Shown in pieces: positions 22,916 through 34,091 of a stretch of 64,000 nt of DNA; position 1 is the stretch's first letter; each line of letters opens with the position of its first letter. The translations under genes and the position numbers were made by a program. The DNA is from Hydrangea macrophylla (lineage: Eukaryota; Streptophyta; Magnoliopsida; Cornales; Hydrangeaceae): contig CM066989.1 in NCBI GenBank assembly GCA_033977485.1, positions 98,475,887-98,539,886 on the forward strand. The letters run 5' to 3'. Below the pieces are notes generated by a model. It saw nothing but the letters and a program-made list of their open reading frames with translations, was not told where the DNA came from and did no database searches.

Positions 22916-24312
22916 TGTAACAAAAAGAAAAAGAAAAGCAAAAAGATCAATTTCTGTAGGTCAACAAGATGTAACATATATGAGACTCTAATGATCTTAT
23001 CTATGTTAAGTTCTAAAAAATGTGGAAAAAATATAGTGATTTAGGTCTGTTTGATAAAACTAAAAATTAAGTGTTGAATTTTAAGTGTTGAAAATTTAAA
23101 GTGATTGAATTTATAATACTAAAAACAGTTTTTCAAGTATTGAAATAAATTACATTCAGTGATCATTTTTAGTAAAAAAATTTCACTTAAAATTTTCAGT
23201 GATTTTTGGCTGCTTTTTCAATTATGTAGTAAGTCATCAAACGCACTGGGAAAAAAAAAATTTGTGCTGAAAGTTATCGGTTAGAATTTTTTCTCAACTT
23301 TCATAGTAAGGATATTAGCAAGTCTTTTTGTTTTTTTTTATTCCTTACATCACTTTAATCGAAGTGGTAATTGAGATTAAAAAAAGTTTAGTTATTTTTT
23401 TTTTTGAAAAATTAGATTAGTTAAACACAATGACCAACCTGCTAGAGATTTATTATCAAACATATTAGCTGCTGGAGATCTATAAAAAAAGTTCAGTGAT
23501 TTTATTTTTTGAAAAATTAGATTAGATAGACACAATGACCAACCTGCTAGAGATTTATTATCAAACATATTAGCTGCTGGAGATCTATTTCTTTTACGAG
23601 CTTGGCTAGGCTGATGAGAAAGTGTAGGAAAAGAAAAGAAAAAAAAAAAAAAAAACAAGTTGGACAGAATTAAAAGGTGTGACACTCTCAGGTGCTAATG
23701 GGGTTGGTTGTCTTAGTGCGTGTACGTGTATAGAAATGTATAATGATATTGATTCTTGAAATACTAAGTGCGTGAGCTGCTAGCATCACTCACAGATATT
23801 GGTAGTCATTATTTGGCTTTACCCACTTTTGGTATTACCCATTTTTGGTAGTCATGGTTGTATTCTTTTGAAATGCCATAAAATCTTATTACCCTTTTTT
23901 GGTAGTCAGTGTTCACAGGAATGTGCGTCTTTTGGTTTTCTTATGTATCACTTTTGGATATGCGTCTCAAAAGCAGATTGTCAACAAGCTAGTGTCACAT
24001 GTTATCGGAAATGATCTTAATTTGATACTATGCAATGCTTCTTTTTTTTTTTTTTTGATCTATTTAGTAGCTAGGATGTCGGATATATGAAAAGTTATGT
24101 TAGGTTGGATTTTTTTTTATTAAACTTTTTTTTTGTGACCTATTATGTATTTTTCGGATATATGAAACTTGTGTAATGTTGGATGTGATATTTAATATTA
24201 TGTTATGTTGAACAAGTATTGATTATTCGATATTTGTAAATTGAATAGGTTTTGAAATTTTACAGGATTAAAAATAAATATTGGATTGCACAGGTATTGT
24301 TGGGGTTACTTT
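22916..24312. other. Intergenic, repeats only
   Basis: A stretch at ~23041-23250 with GGTCTGTTTGAT at the left and ATCAAACGCACTGG at the right looks like a decayed MITE. At ~23404-23592 a ~105-bp unit containing CAATGACCAACCTGCTAGAG is tandemly duplicated. A TTTTGGTAGT/TTACCC motif is repeated at 23795-23910. No gene is supported. Confidence 0.5.
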
Positions 24313-24681
24313 TAAGAGAACAAAATAGACAAGAAACCATATTTTCGTTGCTAAAAATAACCGTTAGCAAGGAAATTATTTCCTTGTCTTAGAGTTATAT
24401 AATTGGCAAGGAATAAATTTTTCCTTGCTACAAGTCTCATTTAAAGTAAGGAAATTAGCCATTTAACAATGAAAAGGCTGAGCACTGGGAAGGAAAATTT
24501 TCCTTGCCAAAAGTAAGAATTTGCAAGGAAAGTTATTTTCGTTGTTAGAAGCTTTAGAGAGGAAACTTCTGCGAGGAATTGAGCATTGAAAAAATTTTCT
24601 TGCAAAAGGGTTTTGCAACGCAATTGTAGCCATTTAATGCAAGGAACTTTTTCTTTGTAAAAACCCATTTTTGTTGTAGTG
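24313..24681 (-). mobile_element. CACTA-type terminal region (MITE-like)
   Basis: Read on the minus strand the sequence begins CACTACAACAAAAATGGGTT at 24681, the standard plant CACTA (En/Spm) terminus. Inside lie at least eight GCAAGGAA or TTCCTTGC motifs (24333-24655), resembling the subterminal repeats that bind the CACTA transposase. The other end is decayed; ACAAAATAGACAAG near 24321 may be its remnant. No transposase frame. Confidence 0.6.
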
Positions 24682-25355
24682 TTGGGTTATCAAACACACC
24701 ATTAGACCAACACGAGTTTCACATCAATGAAAAAAATAATCATGAGCATCACACCGCATGACTCTTCCGTGATTATATTATGTTGGGTATGGCTCATGAT
24801 GATGCCAAAAATTGGTAAGAGTAAAGTAAAGCAATTTTAGGAGAGAGAGAGAGAGAGAGTGAGAGACTATTTTTTGTATGTGGTTCGGCCCTGTTAATGA
24901 AGGTACCTACGTCCACGGGTGTGTCTGAGCACGTTCACTAGCAGATCACCGGCGGGCCTGGTGAGCCAACAAAGAGGAGCGGCACTACCAGTAATACCGG
25001 CCGGGTGTATGCGTATAATGGTGAATTGTAGAGGTGCTGTGTAGACTAAAGAGTTGGCCGTCCCCTTCATGAGGGGTGAGAGGTCTCTTTTATAGATGTA
25101 AGAGACCTACTCATACATGGATAAGGAAATATAATCCTATTAGGGTGTGATTGACACCAATCAAGTAAGCTTCCTAATCGTATTAGGATTGATTGACATT
25201 AATTGCGGGGGTTTCCCAATTGGATTAGGAAATAGATGCACTTTCCATTAGTCTTCTAGCTTGAGTAGGAAACTGCCCGTAATGATCGGGATCATGCCTG
25301 TGGGCCCGGCCGGGTTGTTGATTTTGAACCGCTCGGTCATATTTTGGGCGTATCA

Positions 25356-26451
25356 GCTGCCCCCCATTTCCAAGATTGGCCAGATGCTATATCGGGGCAA
25401 GTTTGGAAATTAGTTGATGCCACTTGCCACTGTCTGAGTGCTTGAGAAAGCTGCCTCGGGGCTTCTGAGCCTGGTGAGCCCGCTGGAACTGGCTGAGAGT
25501 TGAGACCCTGCCTAGCTCGGGACTTTTAGGTGCTCGGGAACTGACCGGGAGTTGAGACCCGGCCTAATTCGGAGTCTTTGAATGCTCGGGAAGTGACCGA
25601 GAGTTGAGACTCGGCCTACTTCGGAGTCTTTTTTGCTTGAGTTAGCTCCCAGGATGGTTATCTTCTACCCGTAAACCTTCGTCAAGGCTGTGGGTAGAAG
25701 GATTTTACCATGTTGGACAAGCCGACCTAAAGCGTATTGCTTTAGGGTCCTTTTTATGTTAACTCCCCAGGATGGTTGTCTTCCGCCCAGTTAGCCTTCG
25801 TCAAGACTGTTGGGAGAAGAGCTTGACCATGTTGGTGGAGCCGACCTAAATCACGGTGCTTTAGGGTCCTTTTGCTCCTCTATCGTCGGCCAACCTAAGA
25901 GATTTTAGTCACCTCTATCGTCGGTCTGGACCTAAGTGGAGTTAATGTCTCTGAGTACTGTAGGTGCTCGGGTTGTCCAAGATTTTGACTTGGTTATCCG
26001 CGAGGCCTGTAAATACCCGGTGTGATTACCTGTTTAGCTCACTACGCCATCTTGCCCCCCAAGCTTTCGCTAAGACGAGGGTCTTAAAGAGGCTATGATC
26101 TGTAGGTAACCGACCTGGAACATGGTGGTTGCAGGGTCTTTTGAAGCTTGCCATCGTCGGCCACCTAGGGGGTTTGCCCCCATCGTCGGTTGGACCTAAG
26201 CGAAGCCGGTGCCTCGGTCGTGACCCCGAGGTCTTTGGTGCCTGGGTTCGGAGCCCGAGGTCTTTTTGGTGCCTGAGTTCGGAGCTCGAGGTCTTTTGAG
26301 TGCCTGGGTTCGGAGCCCGAGGTCTTTTTGGTGCCTCGGGGTTAGGCCCGAGGTCTTTGTATGCCTCGGGGTTAGGCCCGAGGACTTTGTATGCCTCTGA
26401 CAATCGGTGGAGCCTTACGCGGTGATCGGGCAAGTATCACTGTAGTCGGGC
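25356..26451 (-). other. Repetitive 3' region of the gag-only element
   Basis: Three minisatellite blocks: ~62-bp units with GAGTTGAGACYCGGCCTA (25490-25625), ~115-bp units with CAGGATGGTTRTCTTC and CTTTAGGGTCCTTTT (25645-25872), and ~30-bp units with GCCTGGGTTCGGAGCCCGAG (26240-26395). The frame at 26026-26433 is a translation of the last block. No pol domain was seen. Confidence 0.7.
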
Positions 26452-27852
26452 TCATCTAGACCGATGGTGACTGGAGGTTGTGTCAGGGCGGCCGGACTCA
26501 GACCACTGTGAACTGGAGGTCGGGTCGGGGCTGCCGGATTCTGCCTGTTGTGAGCTGGAGGTCCGGTCGGGGCTGTCTGACCCGGACTGCTGTGAACCGG
26601 CGGTCGGGTCGGGATTGCCGGACTCAGACCTCTGTGAACTGGAAGGACTGTAAGAACTCCCGGGCTGATCTCGCTTTCGCTTACTTCTGGAAGACTCGTT
26701 GCTTTCCTGCCCGGTGTATTTGGTCTTCAGAAACTCTTCAGTGTCAATATATTTTCCAACCCTCTCAGAGAGCTCAACCAAAGTTTCCGGTCGGTTTTTG
26801 TGGAACGACGCGGCGCACTTGGTGTGTTGAACTCCCGAGCAGAAGGCTAGGATGGCAATTGTCTCGTTCAGATTGCGGATTTGAAGCTTCTGTTGGTTGA
26901 ACCGGTCAGTGAACTCCTTGAGGGACTCATTATTCCGTTGTCTGACTGTCAGTAGCTGCATGTCTGGCTTTGGCCGCTCATGCATACCGGCGAACTGGTT
27001 GATGAACTGCTTGCTGAGTTGTTTGAAATTGCAGACCGATCGGGGCTCCAATGAGTAGAACCACTGCATGGCCGGGCCTTTCAAAGTGCTGGGGAAGGCT
27101 AGGCAGTGTAGCTCATCGGAGTTGGTGGCTAGGGCCATCTGATCCTTATATGTCCGGACGTGGTCGACCGGGCTTCCCGAGCCGTTATAGGCCTTTAGGC
27201 GAGGCTGCTTGAATTTGCGCGGGATGGAGAACCTCGTGATTTGGCTGGAGAACGGTGACTCTATCTCGGTATTGACTTGATTCTGAGCATGATTTTGACC
27301 AAGCTTTTTGGCCATTCCGTCGATCCGCTTTTGTAAGTACTTGATTCGGGCTTCCACTCCTTCCCGACCGGTATCTGAGGAGCTGGTCGGGTTGGTGGAA
27401 GATGCTTCTTCATGGCAGGGTGCTGTCTTCTGAGATTGGGCTCGGCTATGACTCCGGGTAACCGTTCGCCTAGGGACAACTTGGCTCTTGACCGAGTGAC
27501 CCTGGATTGATTCCCGGGTCATATGCCCCTGCCTTTCCTCTCGGGCAGCACGCCCACTGTCGATGTCTCTGGCATCCTCAACATGGGACGGGTTGGCTCG
27601 GGTCCGTTGTCTGGTCAAGATCGGTTCCCGACCGTACGCAACGTTCCCGGCTCGTTTCCCGGCCATTGGAGGATTGCTTTGCTGGGTTAGCAGTGCTTCG
27701 ATCTGTTGCTGGATTTGACGCTGGCCCTCCAAGAGTTGCGTGAGGGTTGCAGTGATTTGCTTAGATATCATAACTGCTGCAGTCGACGCCGGGGCCGAAG
27801 GAACATCCCGGTCGGATTGCTGCGCAGCCTTCTTACCCTTCTTTGGTGGCAT
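26452..27852 (-). CDS. Gag protein of the gag-only gypsy element
   Basis: An intact 466-codon frame starts at ATG 27852, 61 bp inside the 5' LTR. The N-terminus is basic (MPPKKGKKAAQ) and followed by a Gln-rich coil. The core, at roughly residues 215-350, has the retrotrans_gag landmarks GSGSPVDHVRTYKDQMAL, GPAMQWFYSLEP, QLSKQFINQF and LTVRQRNNESLKEF. The C-terminal ~80 residues are a Ser/Asp/Pro-rich repeat of about 16 residues (SGSPDPTSSSQ type), encoded by a 48-bp minisatellite at 26470-26640. No zinc knuckle and no protease follow. The open frame of an element lacking pol suggests recent activity with proteins supplied in trans. Confidence 0.85.
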   Translation of the reverse strand: MPPKKGKKAAQQSDRDVPSAPASTAAVMISKQITATLTQLLEGQRQIQQQIEALLTQQSNPPMAGKRAGNVAYGREPILTRQRTRANPSHVEDARDIDSGRAAREERQGHMTRESIQGHSVKSQVVPRRTVTRSHSRAQSQKTAPCHEEASSTNPTSSSDTGREGVEARIKYLQKRIDGMAKKLGQNHAQNQVNTEIESPFSSQITRFSIPRKFKQPRLKAYNGSGSPVDHVRTYKDQMALATNSDELHCLAFPSTLKGPAMQWFYSLEPRSVCNFKQLSKQFINQFAGMHERPKPDMQLLTVRQRNNESLKEFTDRFNQQKLQIRNLNETIAILAFCSGVQHTKCAASFHKNRPETLVELSERVGKYIDTEEFLKTKYTGQESNESSRSKRKRDQPGSSYSPSSSQRSESGNPDPTAGSQQSGSDSPDRTSSSQQAESGSPDPTSSSQWSESGRPDTTSSHHRSR

Positions 27853-28937
27853 ATTGATCAGTCAAGAATTTGTTGATGAGAAGAACTGTCGTTTCCCACA
27901 GACGGCGCCAAACTGATGATGCCAAAAATTGGTAAGAGTAAAGTAAAGCAATTTTAGGAGAGAGAGAGAGAGAGAGTGAGAGACTATTTTTTGTATGTGG
28001 TTCGGCCCTGTTAATGAAGGTACCTACGTCCACGGGTGTGTCTGAGCACGTTCACTAGCAGATCACCGGCGGGCCTGGTGAGCCAACAAAGAGGAGCGGC
28101 ACTACCAGTAATACCGGCCGGGTGTATGCGTATAATGGTGAATTGTAGAGGTGCTGTGTAGACTAAAGAGTTGGCCGTCCCCTTCATGAGGGGTGAGAGG
28201 TCTCTTTTATAGATGTAAGAGACCTACTCATACATGGATAAGGAAATATAATCCTATTAGGGTGTGATTGACACCAATCAAGTAAGCTTCCTAATCGTAT
28301 TAGGATTGATTGACATTAATTGCGGGGGTTTCCCAATTGGATTAGGAAATAGATGCACTTTCCATTAGTCTTCTAGCTTGAGTAGGAAACTGCCCGTAAT
28401 GATCGGGATCATGCCTGTGGGCCCGGCCGGGTTGTTGATTTTGAACCGCTCGGTCATATTTTGGGCGTATCAGCTCATATTGTAATGGGTCCGTTACAGT
28501 AGGCCCAAGTGTCAAGGGGAGGGCCCTGGGGCCCATGGCGGAGCGAAGCGTAGCGCCATGGAGCCGGGTATTCTTTGTAAAAACCCATTTTTGTTGTAGT
28601 GTTGGGTTATCAAACACACCATTAGACCAACACGAGTTTCACATCAATGAAAAAAATAATCATGAGCATCACACCGCATGACTCTTCCGTGCTTATATTA
28701 TGTTGGGTATATCTCATATTGTAATGGGTCCGTTACAGTAGGCCCAAGAGTCAAGGGGAGGGCCCTGGGGCCCATGGCGGAGCGAAGCGTAGCCATGGAG
28801 CCGGGTATTCTTTGTAAAAACCCATTTTTGTTGTAGTGTTGGGTTATCAAACACACCATTAGACCAACACGAGTTTCACATCAATGAAAAAAATAATCAT
28901 GAGCATCACACCGCATGACTCTTCCGTGCTTATATTA

Positions 28938-31900
28938 TGTTGGGTATGGCTCATATTGTAATGGGTCCGTTACAGTAGGCCCAAGAGTCAAGGGGAGGGC
29001 CCTGGGGCCCATGGCGGAGCGAAGCGTAGCCATGGAGCCGGGTATTTTGGGGATTTTGCCATGTACCTATAGGAGATATATATGATGTAACCCTAAATTG
29101 TTATTGATAGTAGAAATTTCAGGCTCTCCGGTGTGGACGTAGGCACATTGCCGAACCACGTGATAATTCTCTGTGTCTCTTTAATCTTTCTGTTTTTCAT
29201 ATATTGTTTGCGTGTGATTGTTTCGATCCAACAATTGGTATCAGAGCCAAGGTTAATCGTCGCAACAATGGTGAATACTTCGATCTCAAAGTTTGATGTG
29301 GAAAAGTTTGATGGAACTTCAAACTTCGGTCTTTGGCAACGAAGGGTGAAAGATCTATTGGTGCAGCAGGGTCTGGTTAGGGCGTTGTACTGTAAGTCGA
29401 AGAAGCCTGCAAGTATGTCTGACGAGGATTGGGAAGATCTGGAATTGAAGGAATTCAGTACCATTCGTCTTTGTCTTGCAGATTCGGTTATGTATCACGT
29501 TCTGGATGAAGATTCTCCTACTGGAATATGGACGAAACTGGAGAGCAGGTATATGTTGAAATCCCTCACAAATAAACTGTTTCTTAAGCAAAAGTTGTAT
29601 GGGCTTAAGATGGCAGAGGGTTCAGATTTGGCGCAGCATATCAATGTTTTCAACCAAATTATCAGTGATCTCTTGAGAATTGAGGTCAAGTTTGATGACG
29701 AAGATAAAGCGTTAATTCTTCTTAGTTCTCTTCCTATTTCTTATGAACATCTGGTTACAACCCTGTTATGGGGAAAGGAGACTCTGGAGTTAGAGGATGT
29801 TACATCGGCTTTGTTGGCTTTCAACCAACGGAAACAGAATACTGAAGGGTTTCAGGGAGAAGGGCTGGTAGCAAAGGGTAATAAGGCTCGTGGAAGAAGT
29901 AAGGATAGAGGGAATCGATCTGGTAAGAATAAATCTAGATCGAAATCAAGGGAAAAGTGGTTGAAGAATATTGAATGTTACAAGTGTCATGATAAGGGGC
30001 ATATGAAGAGAGATTGCCCAGAGTTGAAGAATAATGAGAAGAAGAAGGACAACGGAAAAGGAAAAGCCACTACTTCAGCGAATGTGGTGGAGGATGGTTC
30101 GGACTGTAGTGATGGAGACATGCTTTCTGTGTTATCGGCAACTGATCGCTTCAAGGATGATTGGATTCTGGATTCTGGATGTTCGTATCATATGTGTCCA
30201 CATGAGGACTGGGTTTGATACCTACAGGTCAGTAAATTGTGGTAATGTTGTCATGGGTAATGATGCATCTTGTAAAGTCATTGGTATTGGCACCATTAAA
30301 ATTAAAATGTTTGATGGTGTTGTGAGGACTTTGGGTGATGTGAGACACATTCCAGATTTAAGGAAGAATCTAATTTCTTTGGGTACGTTGGACTCCAATG
30401 GCTGTGTGTTTAAATCAGAAGGAGGTGTCTTGAAGGTGGTCAAAGGGGCTATGGTTTTGATGAAGGGTCAGAAGGTTGCAGGAAATATCTACAAGTTGAC
30501 AGGAAGCACGATTGTAGGTGGAGCTGCAGCAACAACTTCAGCAGAATCTAGTACTGATGATACTTTATTGTGGCATATGAGAATTGGTCACATGAGTGAG
30601 CGAGGTATGCTGGAGCTTCATAAGAGAAATCTGCTGAAGGGAGTAAAATCATGCAAACTGGATTTCTGCAAATATTGTGTACTTGAAAAACAGTACAAGG
30701 TGCAGATCAAGACAGTTACTCACAGCAGTAAGGGTATTCTTGACTATGTTCATTCGGATGTTTGGGGGCCAGTAAGAGTTCAATCAAAGGGTGGATCTCA
30801 TTACTTTGTAATTTTTATAGATGATTACTCGAGGAAGGTCTGGGTCTACTTCATGAAGCACAAATCTGAAACTTTTGCTAAGTTCAGACTATGGAAGACA
30901 GAGGTAGAGAAACAAACAAGAAGACAGATTAAGTGCCTTAGAACGGATAATGGTACAGAGTACAAGGATTCACAATTTTTGAATTTTTGTGAGGAGCATG
31001 GGATCAAGAGACATTTTACAGTTCGGAGAACACCACAACAGAATGGTGTTGCAGAGAGGATGAACAGAACTATAGCAGAGAAAGCAAGGTGTTTAAGACT
31101 GAATGCTGGTCTACCCAAGAGTTTTTGGGCTGAAGCAGTGAGTATGGCATGCTACATCATTAATAGATCACCTAGAGCAGTGCTTGGTGGCAAGCAGAAG
31201 AGGTATGGACAGAGAAGGAGGTTGATTACTCTATGATGAGGGTATTCGGGTGTCCTAGTTATGTTCATATCCCGAGTGAGGAGAGGTCAAAGTTAGACCC
31301 AAAATCAAAGAAGTGCATCTTTCTTGGATACGAGAAAGGGGTGAAAGGGTATAAGCTTTGGGATCCTAAAACTCAGAAGGTGGTCATCAGTAGAGATGTA
31401 GTGTTTGATGAAAACTCAATGTTGAGAACTTCTTTAGAAGATCAGAAGCATTAGTCAGAGGAGAATAACAACAACAAACAGGTCATAGAGGTGGAGCTTG
31501 ATGCAGACAAAGAAAATAGTATCCAGCCAATAGAGGAGCATCATAGCATAGCCACAGACAGGCCCAGACGCACGACGAAACCACCAGCTAGGTATGATGA
31601 TTTTGTTTCTTTTGCACTTATCACTAGTGAAGGAGAACCTTCAACTTATCAGGAGGCAATTACTTGTCAAGAGAGGGATAAGTGGGTGGAGGCCATGGCA
31701 GAAGAAACTCAGTCACTACACAAGAATAAGACTTGGGATTTGGTGGAACTTCCTGAGGGAAAGAGGGCAATCGGGTGCAAGTGGGTCTACAAGAAAAAAG
31801 GAAGTAGTATCAGAAAAGGAAGGGCAGAGGTTCAAGGCAAGGCTGGTAGCAAAAGGGTACTCACAAAGGAAAGGGGTTGATTACAATGAGGTTTTCTCTC

Positions 31901-33591
31901 CAGTGGTTAAGCACACTTCCATTCGGTCGGTGCTTGCGTTAGTAGCTAATTATGATATGGAGTTGGAGCAGCTAGATGTGAAGACTGCTTTCCTTCATGG
32001 TGATTTGGAGGAACACATCTTCATGGAGCAGCCAGAGGGGTTCAAGCAACCAAAATCAGAACATCTTGTTTGTAAACTGAAGAAGTCTCTATACGGGCTG
32101 AAGCAGTCTCCAAGGCAGTGGTACAAGAAGTTTGATTCCTACATGATTCAGATTGGCTACAGACTTTGTGAGTATGATTGTTGTGTTTACTTTAGGGTTC
32201 TTGACGATGGTTCTTTCATTTTCTTGATGCTGTATGTTGATGATATGTTAATTGCTGCTAAGTGTGTGAAAGAGATTGTTAGATTGAAATCATTGCTTGG
32301 TAGAGAGTTTGAAATGAAAGACTTGGGTGCGGCTAAGAAAATTCTTGGCATGGAAATTCGGAGAGACAGAAGGGCTGGAAAGTTATGGGTTTCTCAAGAA
32401 AAGTATGTGAAGAAGGTACTGGAGATGTTTAGTATGAGTGATACTAAACCAGTTGGTACACCATTGGAAAATCATTTCAGGTTGTCTGCTAGTCAATGCC
32501 CGAAGACAGAAGAAGAAATTGAAGATATGTCCAAGGTACCGTATGCCAATGCTGTAGGTTGTTTGATGTATGCGATGGTTTACACTAGACCTGATTTGGC
32601 ACATGCAGTCAGCACAGTTAGCAAATATATGGCAAATCCAGGGAGAGAGCATTGGAAGGCTGTGAAGTGGATTTTCAGATATTTGCAAGGGACTGCAAAT
32701 TATGGCATTATATTTCAGAGACAGTAGGGTTCTATTTCAGTTGTGGGGTATGTAGATGCAGATTACGCAGGTGATCTGGATGACAGGAGGTCTATGACAG
32801 GTTATGTGTTTACACTAGCGGGAGGACCTATATGTTGGAAGTCTACTTTACAGTCTACTGTGGCACTATCTACAACTAAATCAGAATATATGGCAGCAGC
32901 TGAGGCTGCAAAAGAAGCTTTGTGGTTAAAGGGTTTAGTCAAGGAACTTGGTGTTGATCAAGGTGGAGTTCAGTTGCATTGTGATAGTCAGAGTGCCATT
33001 TATTTGGCGAAGAACCAGGTGTATCATGCAAGAACTAAGCATATAGATGTGAGGTTCCACAAGATAAGGGAATTGGTTTCTACTGGTGATATTCTTTTGG
33101 AAAAGATTCATACGACGGAAAATGTTGCTGATATGTTGACAAAGCCCGTTACAACAGAAAAGTTCAAGCATTGCTTGGACTTGATCAATGTCTCTTCTTG
33201 TTGAAGAGGAGGAGTACCTCCTACCCTTTATTAGTTCAAGGTGGAGCATGTAATAGTGATCTTCAAGGTGGCTTGATATTCGCCAAGGTGGAGATTGTTG
33301 GGTATGGCTCATATTGTAATGGGTCCGTTACAGTAGACCCAAGAGTCAAGGGGAGGGCCCTGGGGCCCATGGCGGAGCGAAGCGTAGCCATGGAGCCGGG
33401 TATTTTGGGGATTTTGCCATGTACCTATAGGAGATATATATGATGTAACCCTAAATCGTTATTGATAGTGGAAATTTCAGGCTCTCCGGTGTGGACGTAG
33501 GCACATTGCCGAACCACATGATAATTCTCTGTGTCTCTTTAATCTTTCTGTTTTTCATATATTATTTGCGTGTGATTGTTTCGATCCAACA
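28938..33591 (+). mobile_element. Nearly complete Ty1/copia retrotransposon
   Basis: LTRs of 296 bp each (28938-29233 and 33296-33591) begin TGTTGGGTATGG and end GATCCAACA. They differ by about five transitions by eye. The duplication TATTA lies at 28933-28937 and 33592-33596. The primer site TGGTATCAGAGC (29236-29247) matches initiator tRNA-Met. A purine tract (CAAGGTGGAGA) precedes the 3' LTR. Gag, protease, integrase, RT and RNase H are all present in copia order. Confidence 0.93.
29268..33204 (+). pseudogene. copia gag-pol polyprotein, five lesions
   Basis: The frame starts at ATG 29268. Gag ends with a CX2CX4HX4C knuckle (CYKCHDKGHMKRDC, ~29974). The protease has LDSGCSYHM (~30170). The integrase has H-x-H and C-x2-C (IGHMSERG, CKYC), the GPVRV region, RTDNGTEY and NGVAERMNRT. 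The RT has LDVKTAFLHGDL and the YVDDM catalytic box (~32235). RNase H has DADYAGD, TKSEYMA and HCDSQSA. Lesions: an extra G in a GGG run near 30210, a 4-nt loss near 31195, TAG at 31452-31454, an extra A in an A-run near 31795, and TAG at 32725-32727. All are small and consistent with recent decay, or in part with homopolymer sequencing errors. It cannot produce a full polyprotein as read here. Confidence 0.9.
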
Positions 33592-33783
33592 TATTAGGAT
33601 CAAATAAATCTCTACGGCTAAAGCCCGTTACTTCAAGTCCAAGAAAAATTATGTTCATATTCAATTTGAAAGTCCTACATAAACTAAGAAGAGCATAAGA
33701 AAAGCATGGTTAATTTCTTGTGAAAGTATTTATATTATTTCAGAACAAAAGCAACAAAAACAATTTTTTGTTTCCAATAATTT

Positions 33784-33797
33784 ATATACTATATAAC
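33784..33797 (+). promoter_or_regulatory. TATA box candidate of the RING-H2 gene
   Basis: ATATACTATATAAC lies about 300 bp before the chosen start codon. A TATA box here puts transcription start near 33825, leaving a leader of ~265 nt. That leader would be mostly open in the coding frame, so the open frame upstream of 34092 is not evidence of coding. Confidence 0.45.
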
Positions 33798-34091
33798 CTT
33801 GTCTTTCAAAGTCTCACAAGGACTCGCTCAATGACTACAATTCTGACCATAGATACAAAACCAACATCTCCACGTCACCATACCAAACAAAGACACCACT
33901 TTTTCTCCCCTCACAAACATGACATTCATTTCCCTCCTTGTTTCGCTCACTTCTATTCGCCACAAAACCAACCAAAAATCTATTTTCTTTCCAATTTTTC
34001 TATACTTTCTCTCTCTCATCACACTCATCCAAGGCCGGAAAAGCTCATCTCCGGCCACCCAATCAAGCTTTTGCCTTATTTTTACTGTAAA

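Larger units (their letters stand above)
24797..28472 (-). mobile_element. Gag-only gypsy-like element with 559-bp LTRs
   Basis: LTRs 24797-25355 and 27914-28472 are both 559 bp and look identical or nearly so. The duplication GCTCA flanks the element (24792-24796, 28473-28477). On the minus strand the order is 5' LTR, primer site TGGCGCCGTCTGTGGG (27895-27910), gag, long repetitive tail, polypurine tract (GGAAATGGGGGGCAG, 25356-25370), 3' LTR. It has no protease or pol. The LTR is related to that of the element starting at 58988. Confidence 0.9.
24651..29044. repeat. Three tandem ~237-bp units (flank plus copia LTR start)
   Basis: Unit 0 is 24651-24796 plus 28478-28570 (239 bp, split by the 24797-28472 element). 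Unit 1 is 28571-28807 and unit 2 is 28808-29044 (237 bp each). Every unit contains the CACTA terminus TTTTTGTTGTAGTG, host flank to TTATATTATG, then the first ~107 bp of the copia LTR up to GAGCCGGGTA. Unit 2 continues into the real LTR. Confidence 0.85.

Noticed and set aside
26478..26900. 140-codon plus-strand frame opposite the gag tail
   Set aside because: It is antisense to the Ser-rich repeat of an intact gag and has no independent support.
24797..28472. Interpretation of the two 559-bp copies as a segmental duplication
   Set aside because: Primer site, purine tract and the GCTCA target duplication show they are LTRs of one element.
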